From Hamadaea sp. (GTDB taxonomy: Bacteria > Actinomycetota > Actinomycetes > Mycobacteriales > Micromonosporaceae), in the NCBI RefSeq assembly GCF_013362815.1, contig NZ_JABFVK010000062.1, forward strand, positions 1 to 41,676: 41,676 nt of DNA, read 5' to 3'. Both the position numbers and the translations under genes were made by a program. Position 1 is the first letter of the stretch. Each line of letters opens with the position of its first letter. Below are positions 27,399 to 35,469 of the stretch, one piece after another. The notes under the pieces were generated by a model. The model saw nothing but the letters and a program-made list of their open reading frames with translations, had not been told where the DNA came from and ran no database searches.

Positions 27399-28217
27399 AT
27401 GCGCCAGCGCCTTGCGCGGGTCGCTCTCGCGGCGGCAACGGCCGCTCTCGCCGGTCTGGCGTTCGCCTCGCCGGCCCGTGCGGCCGACGCCGATATCCCG
27501 ATCAACCCGGGCAACGTGGGACCCAACGGGGTCACCGCGGCAGACTTCAAGACCCATGATTGCGAAGACATCTTCGACTTCTTCGGCAACGTCGAAGGAG
27601 ACGATGCGCCGAGCGCGAAGTCGCAGTTCAACAGGGTTACTGCGAACGGCGCCGTCGACATTCCGGTCGGTATCGACGGATGGCACTTCGTTCTGCCTGA
27701 CGCGTCCGGCGATGCTTTCGTCTCGCTGAGCCTGAACTTCACCACGCCGGACGGTCCGGTCACGGTCACGATCCCGGGTGGTGGCGGCGACGAGGACCTG
27801 TACTGGGGTCTTCTCGGCGAGTCCGGTGGCAAGGCCAACAAGCACGCCTACCTGCTCACCATCGCCGGTTGGACGCTGACGGGCGGCCACGCGATCGTCA
27901 AGCGGGCCGACGGCAAGACGTACCCGCAGGACATTTTCAACCTGAGCCACGTGTGCGCCGGTACGCCGGGCACTGGTACGCCGACTCCAGGCACCACCGA
28001 GACGCCGACGCCGGGGAACTCGGACACGCCGAGCCCGGGCACCTCGACCCAGCCGGGCGGGACCCCGTCGCCGTCGAGCTCGACGGGTGGCGGCCTGCCG
28101 GTGACCGGTGTCGCCTGGGGTGCCACGGCGCTGACCGCGGTCGGGCTGATCGCTGCCGGTATCGCGCTGATGGCCGTTCGTCGTCGCCGTGAGCTGACCG
28201 AGGACTCGGCGAGCTGA
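27399..28217 (+). CDS. Secreted LPXTG-type cell-wall protein
   Basis: A 272-residue exported protein. A signal peptide (1-29) with AAATAALAGLAFASPARA and an Ala-x-Ala cleavage site is followed by a compact domain (about 30-190) with two Cys, of no family I recognise. A Thr/Pro/Gly-rich wall-spanning linker (about 190-228) comes next. The end is a sorting signal: LPVTG, a hydrophobic helix of about 23 residues, and RRRRE. Sortase would link the Thr to peptidoglycan. No sortase gene is in the window. The ATG has a good Shine-Dalgarno (cggagga) and is preferred to earlier in-frame starts. Two hairpins follow the gene. Confidence 0.85.
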   Translation: MRQRLARVALAAATAALAGLAFASPARAADADIPINPGNVGPNGVTAADFKTHDCEDIFDFFGNVEGDDAPSAKSQFNRVTANGAVDIPVGIDGWHFVLPDASGDAFVSLSLNFTTPDGPVTVTIPGGGGDEDLYWGLLGESGGKANKHAYLLTIAGWTLTGGHAIVKRADGKTYPQDIFNLSHVCAGTPGTGTPTPGTTETPTPGNSDTPSPGTSTQPGGTPSPSSSTGGGLPVTGVAWGATALTAVGLIAAGIALMAVRRRRELTEDSAS

Positions 28218-28298
28218 CGCTCGACGCGAGACCGAGCTGACGTTCGACGCGAGCTCGACCGACGTTCGACGCAAGCCGGCAAGCTTCGTAAGCGGAAA

Positions 28299-28363
28299 GC
28301 TCCATGATCAGGGTCATTTCCAGGTCGCTATGAACGACAGGGAAATGACCCTGATCATGGAGC
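28299..28363. terminator. Long GATCA hairpin between convergent genes
   Basis: A 23-bp perfect inverted repeat, arms 28299-28321 and 28341-28363, with a 19-base loop that itself contains a GTCG/CGAC stem. It lies between the convergent LPXTG and DUF305 genes. The arm shares GATCAGGGT with the hairpin at 17955-18020. Confidence 0.6.
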
Positions 28364-28401
28364 GACCGCACTCAGGAAAAAGCACATAGCGCGAGCACAT
28401 A

Positions 28402-28441
28402 GCAAAAGTGGGGGTGTCCAGCCGGACACCCCCACTTTTGC
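28402..28441. terminator. Bidirectional rho-independent terminator
   Basis: An 18-bp perfect stem (28402-28419 with 28424-28441), a 4-base loop, and an A-run and T-run built into the stem ends, so it works in both directions. It lies 13 bases from the DUF305 stop. Confidence 0.85.
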
Positions 28442-28454
28442 GTACGCGGTGAAA

Positions 28455-29087
28455 CTAGGAGCCGAGCTTCTTCTGCAGGTTCTGGATGACGGTCAGCTCG
28501 TTCTGCTGGCCGGCCTTCATGTTCTCGGCCAGCGAGACGACCTCGGGGTTCTTCGAGGCGGCGAGCAGGCCGTCGACCATGTGGATGCCGCCCAGGTGGT
28601 GGGTCAGGATCAGCTTCAGGAAGAGGATGTCGACCTGCTTGCCCTTGGCGTCTCGCAGTTCTTGAACCTCAGCCTGCGACGCCATGCCCGGCATGAGGCC
28701 GTTCTTCACCGACGCCTGCCCGTCCGGCATCCACGCCATGGCGGGCTGGTCCGACGTCGGGTTGAGGCCCCAGAAGGTCAGCCAGGTCTGCATCTGACCG
28801 ATCTGGTTCTCCTGGGTCAGGGCGATGTCGTAGCCGAGCTGGCGTACCTCGGGGTCGGTCGCCCGGGCGGCCGCGATCATGCTCATCTCGACCGCCTGGG
28901 CGTGGTGCGTCGACATGTCCCGCGCGAAGCCTGCCTCCGGTGAGTCGTCCGCCGGGTTCTGCTTCGTCGCCGCGGTCGCCGACGGGGTCGTCGGAGTGAC
29001 GACGCGGCCCACGGCGTACCCCGTCATGAGCGAGACCACGATGGCGAAGGCGAGGCCCCCGGCGATCAACCACCTGCGAGCCGGCAT
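28455..29087 (-). CDS. DUF305 membrane-anchored protein
   Basis: A 210-residue protein with an N-terminal signal anchor (about 4-28) and a DUF305 domain. The domain is a ferritin-like helical bundle with His/Met-rich motifs: DMSTHHAQAVEMSMIAA, TQENQIGQMQTWL, and LTHHLGGIHMVDGLL with paired His. These residues suggest binding of copper or another metal on the outer face of the membrane. The ATG at 29087 overlaps the stop of the DUF3105 gene (TGATG), so the two are co-translated. DUF3105-DUF305 pairs recur in actinobacteria; their joint role is not established. Confidence 0.92.
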   Translation of the reverse strand: MPARRWLIAGGLAFAIVVSLMTGYAVGRVVTPTTPSATAATKQNPADDSPEAGFARDMSTHHAQAVEMSMIAAARATDPEVRQLGYDIALTQENQIGQMQTWLTFWGLNPTSDQPAMAWMPDGQASVKNGLMPGMASQAEVQELRDAKGKQVDILFLKLILTHHLGGIHMVDGLLAASKNPEVVSLAENMKAGQQNELTVIQNLQKKLGS

Positions 29088-30139
29088 CAGGAACCCAGGT
29101 CGTAAGGGGTCGTGCCGGTCCGCGTGACGCCGCCGGAGCACGACGCGCCCGACTCCATCGAGGCGTTCTTGCGCAGCGCGCGGACGAACGCGTCGATCCG
29201 TGAGTCGTCGGCGTTGTCGACCTTGAGCTGGTAGCCCCAGGCCTGCAGCGAGATCGGCGAGCCGAGGTTGTCGACCGGGCTCATGAGCATGTACTCCTTG
29301 CCGGTCACCCGCTCGGCGAGCTTCGCGACCTGCGCGGGGTCGAGCTTGCTGTCGTACGTGATCCAGATGGCGCCGTGCTCGAGGCTGTGCGTGGCGTGCT
29401 CGGTCGCGATCGGGGCCTTGTAGACGTCGCCCATGCAGTTCTGCCAGACCGGGTTGTGGTCACCGCCGACGGACGGGGTGACGGCGTAGGTCAGCTTGCC
29501 CTGCTTGTGGTTGTTCGTCAGCCAGGCCGGCTTCTGATCGCGGTAGTTCACGATGCCCTGGATGGCGGCGGCCCGCTGAGTCCACGGCGTCGAGGCCTCC
29601 TTCTTCTCCAGCTCGGCCTCGGCCTTCTGCTTGGCCTCGGCGGCGGAGGTGGCCCGCATGTCCTTGATGATGAAGTACGCGCCGAAGCCGACGATCGCGA
29701 CGGCGACGGTGATCACCGCGATGAGCAGGCCGATCGGACCCCACGAGCGCTGCTGCGTCACCTTGACCGGGGTCACCGGGCGGCGGCCCTTGCCACCGGA
29801 GGCGACCGGCTTCTGCCCGGGCTTGGCCGGGCCGCCCGGCTTGGCCGCGGTGGTGGTCGTGCTCTTCGTGTCGGCCGCTGGCTTCGCCTCAGCGGCCGGC
29901 TTCGAGCTGGTCGTGGTCTTAGAGCCGGTCGTGGTCTTGGAACCGGCAGCCGGCTTGGAGCCGGTGCTCTTGGAGCCGGTCGTGGACTTCGATCCGGCCG
30001 CCGACTTCGAAGAAGCCGTCGACTTCGATCCGGACGTCGTCTTCGATTCGTCCGCCGGCGGCTTGCCGCCGGTCGCGGTGGATTTGCCGCTCTTGACGAC
30101 GTTCACTTGCCGGTTCTCACCGGGGGTGCTGACGCTCAT
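29087..30139 (-). CDS. DUF3105 membrane protein with long Ser/Lys/Thr-rich cytoplasmic repeat region
   Basis: A 350-residue protein. The first ~130 residues are low-complexity repeats of the type SKSTxGSKPAAGSKTTT, positively charged and probably disordered in the cytoplasm. One transmembrane helix follows at about 138-162 (GLLIAVITVAVAIVGFGAYF), then a short coiled coil and the DUF3105 domain (about 200-350) with NPVWQNCMGDVY, ATHSLEHGAIWITYD and LMSPVDNLGSPISLQAWG. Two Cys, one in NCMG and one near the end in ASCSGG, may pair. DUF3105 domains face outwards; function unknown. ATG 30139 is favoured by agagg upstream, with GTG 30142 as an alternative. It is translationally coupled to the DUF305 gene. 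Confidence 0.9.
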   Translation of the reverse strand: MSVSTPGENRQVNVVKSGKSTATGGKPPADESKTTSGSKSTASSKSAAGSKSTTGSKSTGSKPAAGSKTTTGSKTTTSSKPAAEAKPAADTKSTTTTAAKPGGPAKPGQKPVASGGKGRRPVTPVKVTQQRSWGPIGLLIAVITVAVAIVGFGAYFIIKDMRATSAAEAKQKAEAELEKKEASTPWTQRAAAIQGIVNYRDQKPAWLTNNHKQGKLTYAVTPSVGGDHNPVWQNCMGDVYKAPIATEHATHSLEHGAIWITYDSKLDPAQVAKLAERVTGKEYMLMSPVDNLGSPISLQAWGYQLKVDNADDSRIDAFVRALRKNASMESGASCSGGVTRTGTTPYDLGS

Positions 30140-30237
30140 CACATGCCTCTAAGGGGTGGGATCGTGGCTGGCCAGGATCGGATCACAACAAGCTGACGGG
30201 AGGTGACCGCCCGTCAAGCCCCAGAGTCTAGCGCGGA

Positions 30238-30243
30238 TACCAT
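30238..30243 (+). promoter_or_regulatory. -10 hexamer TACCAT for leaderless argS
   Basis: TACCAT ends 6 bases before the GTG start of argS. A small hairpin (30194-30216, 7-bp stem) lies further upstream; no T-box features were seen. Confidence 0.45.
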
Positions 30244-30249
30244 GGATCA

Positions 30250-31905
30250 GTGACTCCTGAGAAACTCGCCGACGCAGTCTTGTCCGCCGCTCACGCCGTC
30301 TTCACCGAGCGTGGCCTGGATCACTCGGTTCTGCCGGGCACGACCGCCGTCGAGCGTCCGCGTAATCCGGAGCACGGAGACTACGCCTCCAACCTGGCGA
30401 TGCAGGTCGCGAAGCGGGCCGGAGTCAACCCCCGCGATCTGGCCGGTGCCGTCGCCGCCGAGCTGGCGAAGACGAACGGCATCAAGACCGTCGAGATCGC
30501 CGGGCCCGGATTCCTCAACATCCGGCTCGACGCCGCCGCGGCCGGAGCGCTTGCGCGGACGGTCGTGGAGGCGGGTGCGGCGTACGGCGAAGGCACGGCG
30601 CTGGGCGGCGAGGCGCTGAACCTCGAATTCGTCTCGGCCAACCCGACCGGTCCCATCCATCTCGGCGCGGTCCGCTGGGCGGCGGTCGGCGACGCCCTCG
30701 CCCGGATGCTGAAGGCGGCGGGGGCGCGGGTCACCACGGAGTACTACTTCAACGACGCCGGCTCGCAGATCGACCGGTTCGCCAAGTCGCTGCTGGCCAG
30801 CGCCCAGGGCGAAGAGGTGCCCGAGGACGGCTACGTCGGGGCGTACATCACCGAGATCGCGCAGACCGTCGTCGCCAAGCGGCCGGACGTCCTCGAATCG
30901 GAGGATCCGCAGGAGATCTTCCGGGTCGAAGGCGTACAGCTGATGTTCGAGCAGATCAAGGAGTCGCTCGCGCAGTTCGGCACGCACTTCGACGTCTACT
31001 TCAACGAGAAGGACCTGCACGACCGCGGCGAGCTCGACCACGCGCTGGAGCGGCTGCGGGCACAGGGCCACACCTTCGAGGCCGACGGCGCGGTCTGGCT
31101 GCGTACCACCGACTTCGGCGACGACAAGGACCGCGTACTGCGCAAATCCAACGGTGAGTGGACCTACTTCGCCGCCGACTGCGCGTACTACCTGGACAAG
31201 CGAGAGCGCGGCGCGGAGCGCGTGGTGATCATGCTCGGCGCCGATCACCACGGCTACATCGGCCGCATGCGGGCCATGTCCGCGTGCTTCGGCGACGACC
31301 CCGACCGCAATCTGGAGATCTTGATCGGCCAGATGGTCAATCTGGTACGCGACGGGCAGCCGGTCCGGATGAGCAAGCGGGCCGGCACGGTGGTGACGCT
31401 GGAAGACCTCGTCGACGCCATCGGGATCGACGCGAGCCGGTACGCCCTGGCCCGCTACTCGTCGGACTCGCCGATCGACATCGACATCGAACTCTGGACC
31501 CGGGCGACGCGGGACAACCCCGTGTACTACGTCCAGTACGTGGCCGCCCGGACCGCCAGCGTCGGCCGGAACGCGGCCGACCTCGGCCTGACCCGGGACG
31601 CTGGGCCGTTCGACCCGGCGCTGCTGACCCATGAGAAGGAGCTGGAGCTGCTCAAGACGCTCGGCGACTTCCCCGCCGTCGTGCAGTCCGCCGCCGAGCT
31701 GCGCGAACCCCACCGAGTGGCCCGTTACCTCGAGGAGCTCGCCGGGGCGTACCACCGCTTCTATGACAACTGCCGGGTGCTGCCCCAGGCCGACGAGTCG
31801 ATCAACCCCCTGCACGTCGCCCGGCTGTGGCTGAACGACGCGACGCGGCAGGTCATCGTCAACGGCCTGACCCTGCTCGGCGTCTCCGCCCCGGAACGGA
31901 TGTAA
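30250..31905 (+). CDS. argS: Arginyl-tRNA synthetase
   Basis: A 551-residue class I aminoacyl-tRNA synthetase of normal length. The N-terminal Add-1 domain (1-110) recognises the D-loop. The HIGH-type motif is PTGPIHLGA at 132-140, and KMSKS is MSKRAG at 374-379. The DALR anticodon-binding domain closes the protein ([21 protein letters not shown]). It attaches Arg to tRNA-Arg in the cytoplasm. GTG is the start, supported by the TACCAT hexamer 6 bases upstream, as no Shine-Dalgarno is present. The stop is 5 bases before lysA, the usual actinobacterial argS-lysA arrangement. Confidence 0.98.
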   Translation: MTPEKLADAVLSAAHAVFTERGLDHSVLPGTTAVERPRNPEHGDYASNLAMQVAKRAGVNPRDLAGAVAAELAKTNGIKTVEIAGPGFLNIRLDAAAAGALARTVVEAGAAYGEGTALGGEALNLEFVSANPTGPIHLGAVRWAAVGDALARMLKAAGARVTTEYYFNDAGSQIDRFAKSLLASAQGEEVPEDGYVGAYITEIAQTVVAKRPDVLESEDPQEIFRVEGVQLMFEQIKESLAQFGTHFDVYFNEKDLHDRGELDHALERLRAQGHTFEADGAVWLRTTDFGDDKDRVLRKSNGEWTYFAADCAYYLDKRERGAERVVIMLGADHHGYIGRMRAMSACFGDDPDRNLEILIGQMVNLVRDGQPVRMSKRAGTVVTLEDLVDAIGIDASRYALARYSSDSPIDIDIELWTRATRDNPVYYVQYVAARTASVGRNAADLGLTRDAGPFDPALLTHEKELELLKTLGDFPAVVQSAAELREPHRVARYLEELAGAYHRFYDNCRVLPQADESINPLHVARLWLNDATRQVIVNGLTLLGVSAPERM

Positions 31906-31910
31906 GAGGA

Positions 31911-33290
31911 ATGCGCGCACACGAAGCCGGAGCCCTGCATGGCGACTTCGGCCAGCACCCCACGTGGCTGCGGCCCCCGGCCGACGTCAACGAGCTCATG
32001 ACCGAGCTGTGGCCGCAGACGGCCACCAAGGACGGCGGCGTACTGCACATCGGGGGGAAGTCGGTCGCCGAGCTGGCCGCCGAGCACGGCACTCCGGCGT
32101 ATCTGCTGGACGAGGAGGACTTCCGGGCCCGGTGCCGGAGCTTCCGGGCCGCGTTCGCGGGGGCGGACGTCTACTACGCGGGCAAGGCCTTCCTCTCCAA
32201 GGCGATCGTGCGGATGGTTCACGAGGAGGGCCTCCACCTCGACGTCTGCTCCGGTGGCGAGCTGGCGACCGCGTTGGCGGCCGGGATGGACCCCGCCAAG
32301 ATCGGGTTCCACGGGAACAACAAGTCGGTCCGGGAGCTGAGCCGGGCGCTGGATGCGGGCGTCGGCCGGATCATCGTCGACTCGTTCGGCGAGATCGACC
32401 GGCTGAGCGCTCTCGCGACCGAACGCGGCGTACGCCCGCAGGTGATGATCCGCGTGACGGTCGGCGTCGAGGCGCACACCCACGAGTTCATCGCCACTGC
32501 TCACGAAGACCAGAAGTTCGGCTTCTCGCTGTCGGGTGGTGAGGCGTTCCGTGCCGCCGGGAAGATCCTCGGCGAAGGCGTCCTGGAGCTGCGCGGGCTG
32601 CACTCGCACATCGGCTCGCAGATCTTCGACGCGTCGGGATTCGAGGTCAGCGCGCGGCGCATCCTCGGACTGCATCAGCGGATCCTTGACGAACTCGGGG
32701 TGGCCCTGCCCGAACTCGACCTCGGCGGCGGCTTCGGCATCGCGTACACGAGTCAAGACGATCCCCAGCCCGCCGCGGACCTGGCCGAGCGGATGAACAA
32801 GATCGTCGACGACGAGTGCGCGGCCCTGGGCCTGGACCGGCCGCACCTGAGCGTGGAGCCGGGCCGGGCGATCGTCGGACCCGCCGTGTTCACCCTCTAC
32901 GAAGTGGGCACGGTCAAGCCGATGGAGGGTCTGCGGACCTATGTCAGCGTGGACGGCGGGATGAGCGACAACATCCGGACCGCCCTCTACGACGCCTCCT
33001 ACTCGGCGACTCTGGCGTCGCGTACGTCACAGGCCGGTCCGATGCTTGCCCGCGTGGTGGGAAAACATTGTGAGTCCGGGGACGTGGTAGTGAAGGATGA
33101 ATTCCTGCCCGCTGACATCCGGCCCGGAGATCTTCTCGCCGTGCCGGGCACCGGCGCCTACTGCCGGAGCATGGCGAGCAACTACAACCACGTGCCGCGG
33201 CCGCCGGTGGTGGCCGTCCGGGACGGGCAGTCGCGGGTGATCGTGCGCCGGGAGACCGAGGACGACCTGCTCGCGCTGGACGTCGGCTGA
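31911..33290 (+). CDS. lysA: Diaminopimelate decarboxylase
   Basis: A 459-residue PLP enzyme of fold type III that converts meso-diaminopimelate to lysine, the last step of the pathway. The PLP-binding Lys is K92 in YYAGKAFLSKAIVR; HSHIGSQ and ELDLGGGFGIAY bind the phosphate; EPGRAIVGPA and the Cys in GxxCESGD contribute to the second active site of the dimer. It follows argS by 5 bases and precedes hom by 22. An N-terminal extension of about 30 residues relative to other family members, beginning MRAHEAGALHGDFG, is typical of actinobacterial LysA. Confidence 0.98.
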   Translation: MRAHEAGALHGDFGQHPTWLRPPADVNELMTELWPQTATKDGGVLHIGGKSVAELAAEHGTPAYLLDEEDFRARCRSFRAAFAGADVYYAGKAFLSKAIVRMVHEEGLHLDVCSGGELATALAAGMDPAKIGFHGNNKSVRELSRALDAGVGRIIVDSFGEIDRLSALATERGVRPQVMIRVTVGVEAHTHEFIATAHEDQKFGFSLSGGEAFRAAGKILGEGVLELRGLHSHIGSQIFDASGFEVSARRILGLHQRILDELGVALPELDLGGGFGIAYTSQDDPQPAADLAERMNKIVDDECAALGLDRPHLSVEPGRAIVGPAVFTLYEVGTVKPMEGLRTYVSVDGGMSDNIRTALYDASYSATLASRTSQAGPMLARVVGKHCESGDVVVKDEFLPADIRPGDLLAVPGTGAYCRSMASNYNHVPRPPVVAVRDGQSRVIVRRETEDDLLALDVG

Positions 33291-33312
33291 CTAACACAAC
33301 AAGGGGTCTGTC

Positions 33313-34602
33313 GTGAAGGAGCCTGTCAAGGTAGCCCTCCTGGGATGCGGCAATGTCGGTGCGGAGGTCGTCCGGCTGCTCCATGAGCAGGCCGCCGACC
33401 TCACCGCCCGGATCGGCGCGCCGATCGAACTCGTCGGCGTGGCGGTCCGCCGCCTCGGCCGGGATCGCGGCGGGCTCCCCGTCGACCCCTCGATCTTCAC
33501 GACGGACGCCCTGGGCCTGGTCAAGCGAGACGACGTCGACGTCGTCGTCGAGGTGGTCGGCGGCATCGAGCCGGCCCGCAGCTGGCTCGTCGAGGCGCTG
33601 AACGCCGGCAAGAGCGTGGTCACCGCGAACAAGGCGCTGCTCGCGGAGGACGGCGGCTCGCTGCACGACGCCGCCGCGCGGGGCGAGGCCGATCTCTACT
33701 ACGAGGCCGCGGTGGCCGGGGCCATCCCACTGCTGCGCCCGCTCCGCGAGTCGCTGCACGGCGACCGCATCACCCGGGTCACGGGCATCGTCAACGGCAC
33801 GACCAATTTCATCTTGTCCAGCATGGACGCTTCGGGGGCCGGCTTCGGCGAGGCGCTCGAAGAGGCCACCACTCTCGGGTACGCCGAAGCCGACCCGACC
33901 GCCGACGTAGAGGGCTTCGACGCGGCCGCCAAGGCGGCGATCCTCGCCTCGCTGGCCTTCCACACCCGGGTCGGCGCCGCCGACGTCTATCGCGAGGGCA
34001 TCACGGAGGTCAGTGCGGCCGACGTGGCGAGCGCCAAGGCGATGGGTTGCACGATCAAGCTGCTGTGCATCGCCACCCGGACCGAGGACGGCGGAGTCAG
34101 CGTACGGGTGCATCCGGCGATGATTCCGCGTACGCACCCGCTGGCCGGGGTCAGCGACGCGTTCAACGCCGTCTTCGTGGAAGCCGAGGCGGCCGGTCAG
34201 CTCATGTTCTACGGCCGGGGCGCCGGGGGTGCGCCCACCGCCAGCGCGGTCCTCGGCGACCTCGTCGCCGTCGCGCGCAACCGTCTCGCGCGGACCCGCG
34301 CCGCCAGCGAATCGGCGTACGCCGACCTGCCCGTGCGCTCGATGGGCGAGGTACGCACCCGCTATCACATCTCTCTCGACGTGGCCGACCGCGCGGGCGT
34401 GCTCGCCGCTGTCGCCGGGGTGTTCGCCAAGCACGACGTCTCCATCGCGACCGTCAACCAGAGCGGCCGGGGCAACGACGCCGTCCTCGTCATCGTCACC
34501 CACTCCGCCCCGGACGCGGCGCTGGCCGCCACGGTCGAGGAACTGCGGTCGCTGGACATCGTCCGGTCCATCGCCAGCGTCCTCCGGGTCGAGGGCGAGT
34601 AA
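33313..34602 (+). CDS. hom: Homoserine dehydrogenase with ACT domain
   Basis: A 429-residue enzyme that reduces aspartate semialdehyde to homoserine, the branch point to threonine and methionine. The NAD(P)-binding domain starts VALLGCGNVGAEVVRLL; the catalytic region is YYEAAVAGAIPLLRPLRESL and GIVNGTTNFILSSM; the conserved E-A-D-P-T-x-D-V-x-G segment follows (YAEADPTADVEGFDAAAK). The C-terminal ACT domain (about 350-429) is the site of threonine feedback inhibition. GTG start, with aaggggt upstream. It is normally followed by thrC; here a toxin cassette with its own promoter lies between, after a terminator. Confidence 0.98.
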   Translation: MKEPVKVALLGCGNVGAEVVRLLHEQAADLTARIGAPIELVGVAVRRLGRDRGGLPVDPSIFTTDALGLVKRDDVDVVVEVVGGIEPARSWLVEALNAGKSVVTANKALLAEDGGSLHDAAARGEADLYYEAAVAGAIPLLRPLRESLHGDRITRVTGIVNGTTNFILSSMDASGAGFGEALEEATTLGYAEADPTADVEGFDAAAKAAILASLAFHTRVGAADVYREGITEVSAADVASAKAMGCTIKLLCIATRTEDGGVSVRVHPAMIPRTHPLAGVSDAFNAVFVEAEAAGQLMFYGRGAGGAPTASAVLGDLVAVARNRLARTRAASESAYADLPVRSMGEVRTRYHISLDVADRAGVLAAVAGVFAKHDVSIATVNQSGRGNDAVLVIVTHSAPDAALAATVEELRSLDIVRSIASVLRVEGE

Positions 34603-34619
34603 CGCTCGGTAACTCCTCC

Positions 34620-34660
34620 ACCCCTTGCCGGCCGGTTATCCACAGGCTGGCCGGAGGGGT
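34620..34660 (+). terminator. Imperfect terminator after hom
   Basis: The arm 34620-34633 pairs with 34649-34660 (12 bp with a 2-base bulge) and is followed by TTTG. The loop contains a perfect DnaA-box 9-mer TTATCCACA at 34636-34644. It separates the lysA-hom unit from the toxin cassette. Confidence 0.5.
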
Positions 34661-34690
34661 TTGCGGATCATGATCGAGCCTGCCTAGGGT
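34661..34690 (+). promoter_or_regulatory. Candidate promoter of toxin cassette 2 (TTGCGG-18-TAGGGT)
   Basis: TTGCGG at 34661-34666 and TAGGGT at 34685-34690, spacer 18 bases. It lies directly after the hom terminator, so the cassette is probably expressed independently of the threonine genes. The leader would be about 30 bases. Confidence 0.45.
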
Positions 34691-34727
34691 TTCGGCATTG
34701 GTTCGACCGAGGGGAGGGGTTGGGACG

Positions 34728-35135
34728 ATGTTCCAGAACATCGACGCAGCCGAAGAGTGGCTCGAAAGCTGGTCGGCGGGGGTGAGCGAACAGGCGGCCC
34801 GGGCGGCGCAGCTCTCGTCGCGGGTCGCGTCGCTGACCGGCAAGGCGGAGAGCAACGACGGTTCGATCCGGGTCACCGTCGGCGCTTCCGGGCAGGTGGA
34901 GAAGCTGGAGCTCGACGACCGGGTCCAGCAGTTCCGGGGGGCCGACCTGGCCGCGCAGATCCTGGGCGTCATGCGCAAGGCGCAGGCCCGGCTGTCGCAG
35001 CAGGTCGCCGAGGAGGTCCAGGCGACCGTCGGCGCCGACACGGAGACCGGCCGCGCCGTCATCCACTCGTTCGACACGCGGTTCCCGCAGCCGTCCGAGG
35101 ACGACCAGGACGGCGGTGCCCGCCATGGCCGGTGA
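34728..35135 (+). CDS. YbaB/EbfC-like protein at the head of toxin cassette 2
   Basis: A 135-residue protein. The YbaB core is SIRVTVGASGQVEKLELDDR then ADLAAQILGVMRKAQARLSQ, preceded by two helices and followed by an acidic/Gly-rich tail (QPSEDDQDGG). It corresponds in position to the gene at 15292. The ATG has a strong purine-rich Shine-Dalgarno (gaggggagggg). It overlaps the next gene. The presence of a diverged YbaB paralogue at the head of both cassettes suggests a shared accessory role such as chaperone, regulator or adaptor (inference). Confidence 0.8.
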   Translation: MFQNIDAAEEWLESWSAGVSEQAARAAQLSSRVASLTGKAESNDGSIRVTVGASGQVEKLELDDRVQQFRGADLAAQILGVMRKAQARLSQQVAEEVQATVGADTETGRAVIHSFDTRFPQPSEDDQDGGARHGR

Positions 35136-35469
35136 CGGACAGCTCGTCCAGTTCCCGATCGCGATCGTCCAGAAGCACGCGGGCACTGTGGAAAACGTCG
35201 CCTCGGCGATGGACATGGCGAAGGGCGCGATCCACGAGGTCACCATGAGCACTGAGGCCTACGGGCAGCTGTGCCAGTTCCTCCCGGCCATCCTGAGCCC
35301 GATATTCATGATCGCCCAGTCGGCCCTCAACGATTCGGTCACGTCGCTGGGGGAGACGGCGCAGAAGCTGCGTACCGCTGCGACGAGCACGCAGACCACC
35401 GACATCGAACGGGAGCAGGCCACGACCGCGATCACCTCCCGTCATCCCGGGATCGAGCTGGCTCTGTGA
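35125..35469 (+). CDS. EspC-like type VII secretion-associated protein
   Basis: A 114-residue helical protein. TMSTEAYGQLCQFLPAILSP followed by TAQKLRTAATSTQTTDIE resembles the EspC family (DUF2580), in which an AYGxLCxFLxxxLxP segment precedes a long helix. These proteins are co-secreted with ESX effectors. The ATG at 35125 overlaps the YbaB-like gene by 11 bases; GTG 35116 is an alternative. The stop overlaps the GTG of the toxin gene (GTGA). Confidence 0.75.
   Translation: MAGDGQLVQFPIAIVQKHAGTVENVASAMDMAKGAIHEVTMSTEAYGQLCQFLPAILSPIFMIAQSALNDSVTSLGETAQKLRTAATSTQTTDIEREQATTAITSRHPGIELAL

Noticed and set aside
30194-30216. A T-box or other riboswitch upstream of argS
   Set aside because: There is only a 7-bp hairpin and no specifier or T-box sequence; the -10 hexamer next to the start suggests that the transcript has no leader at all.
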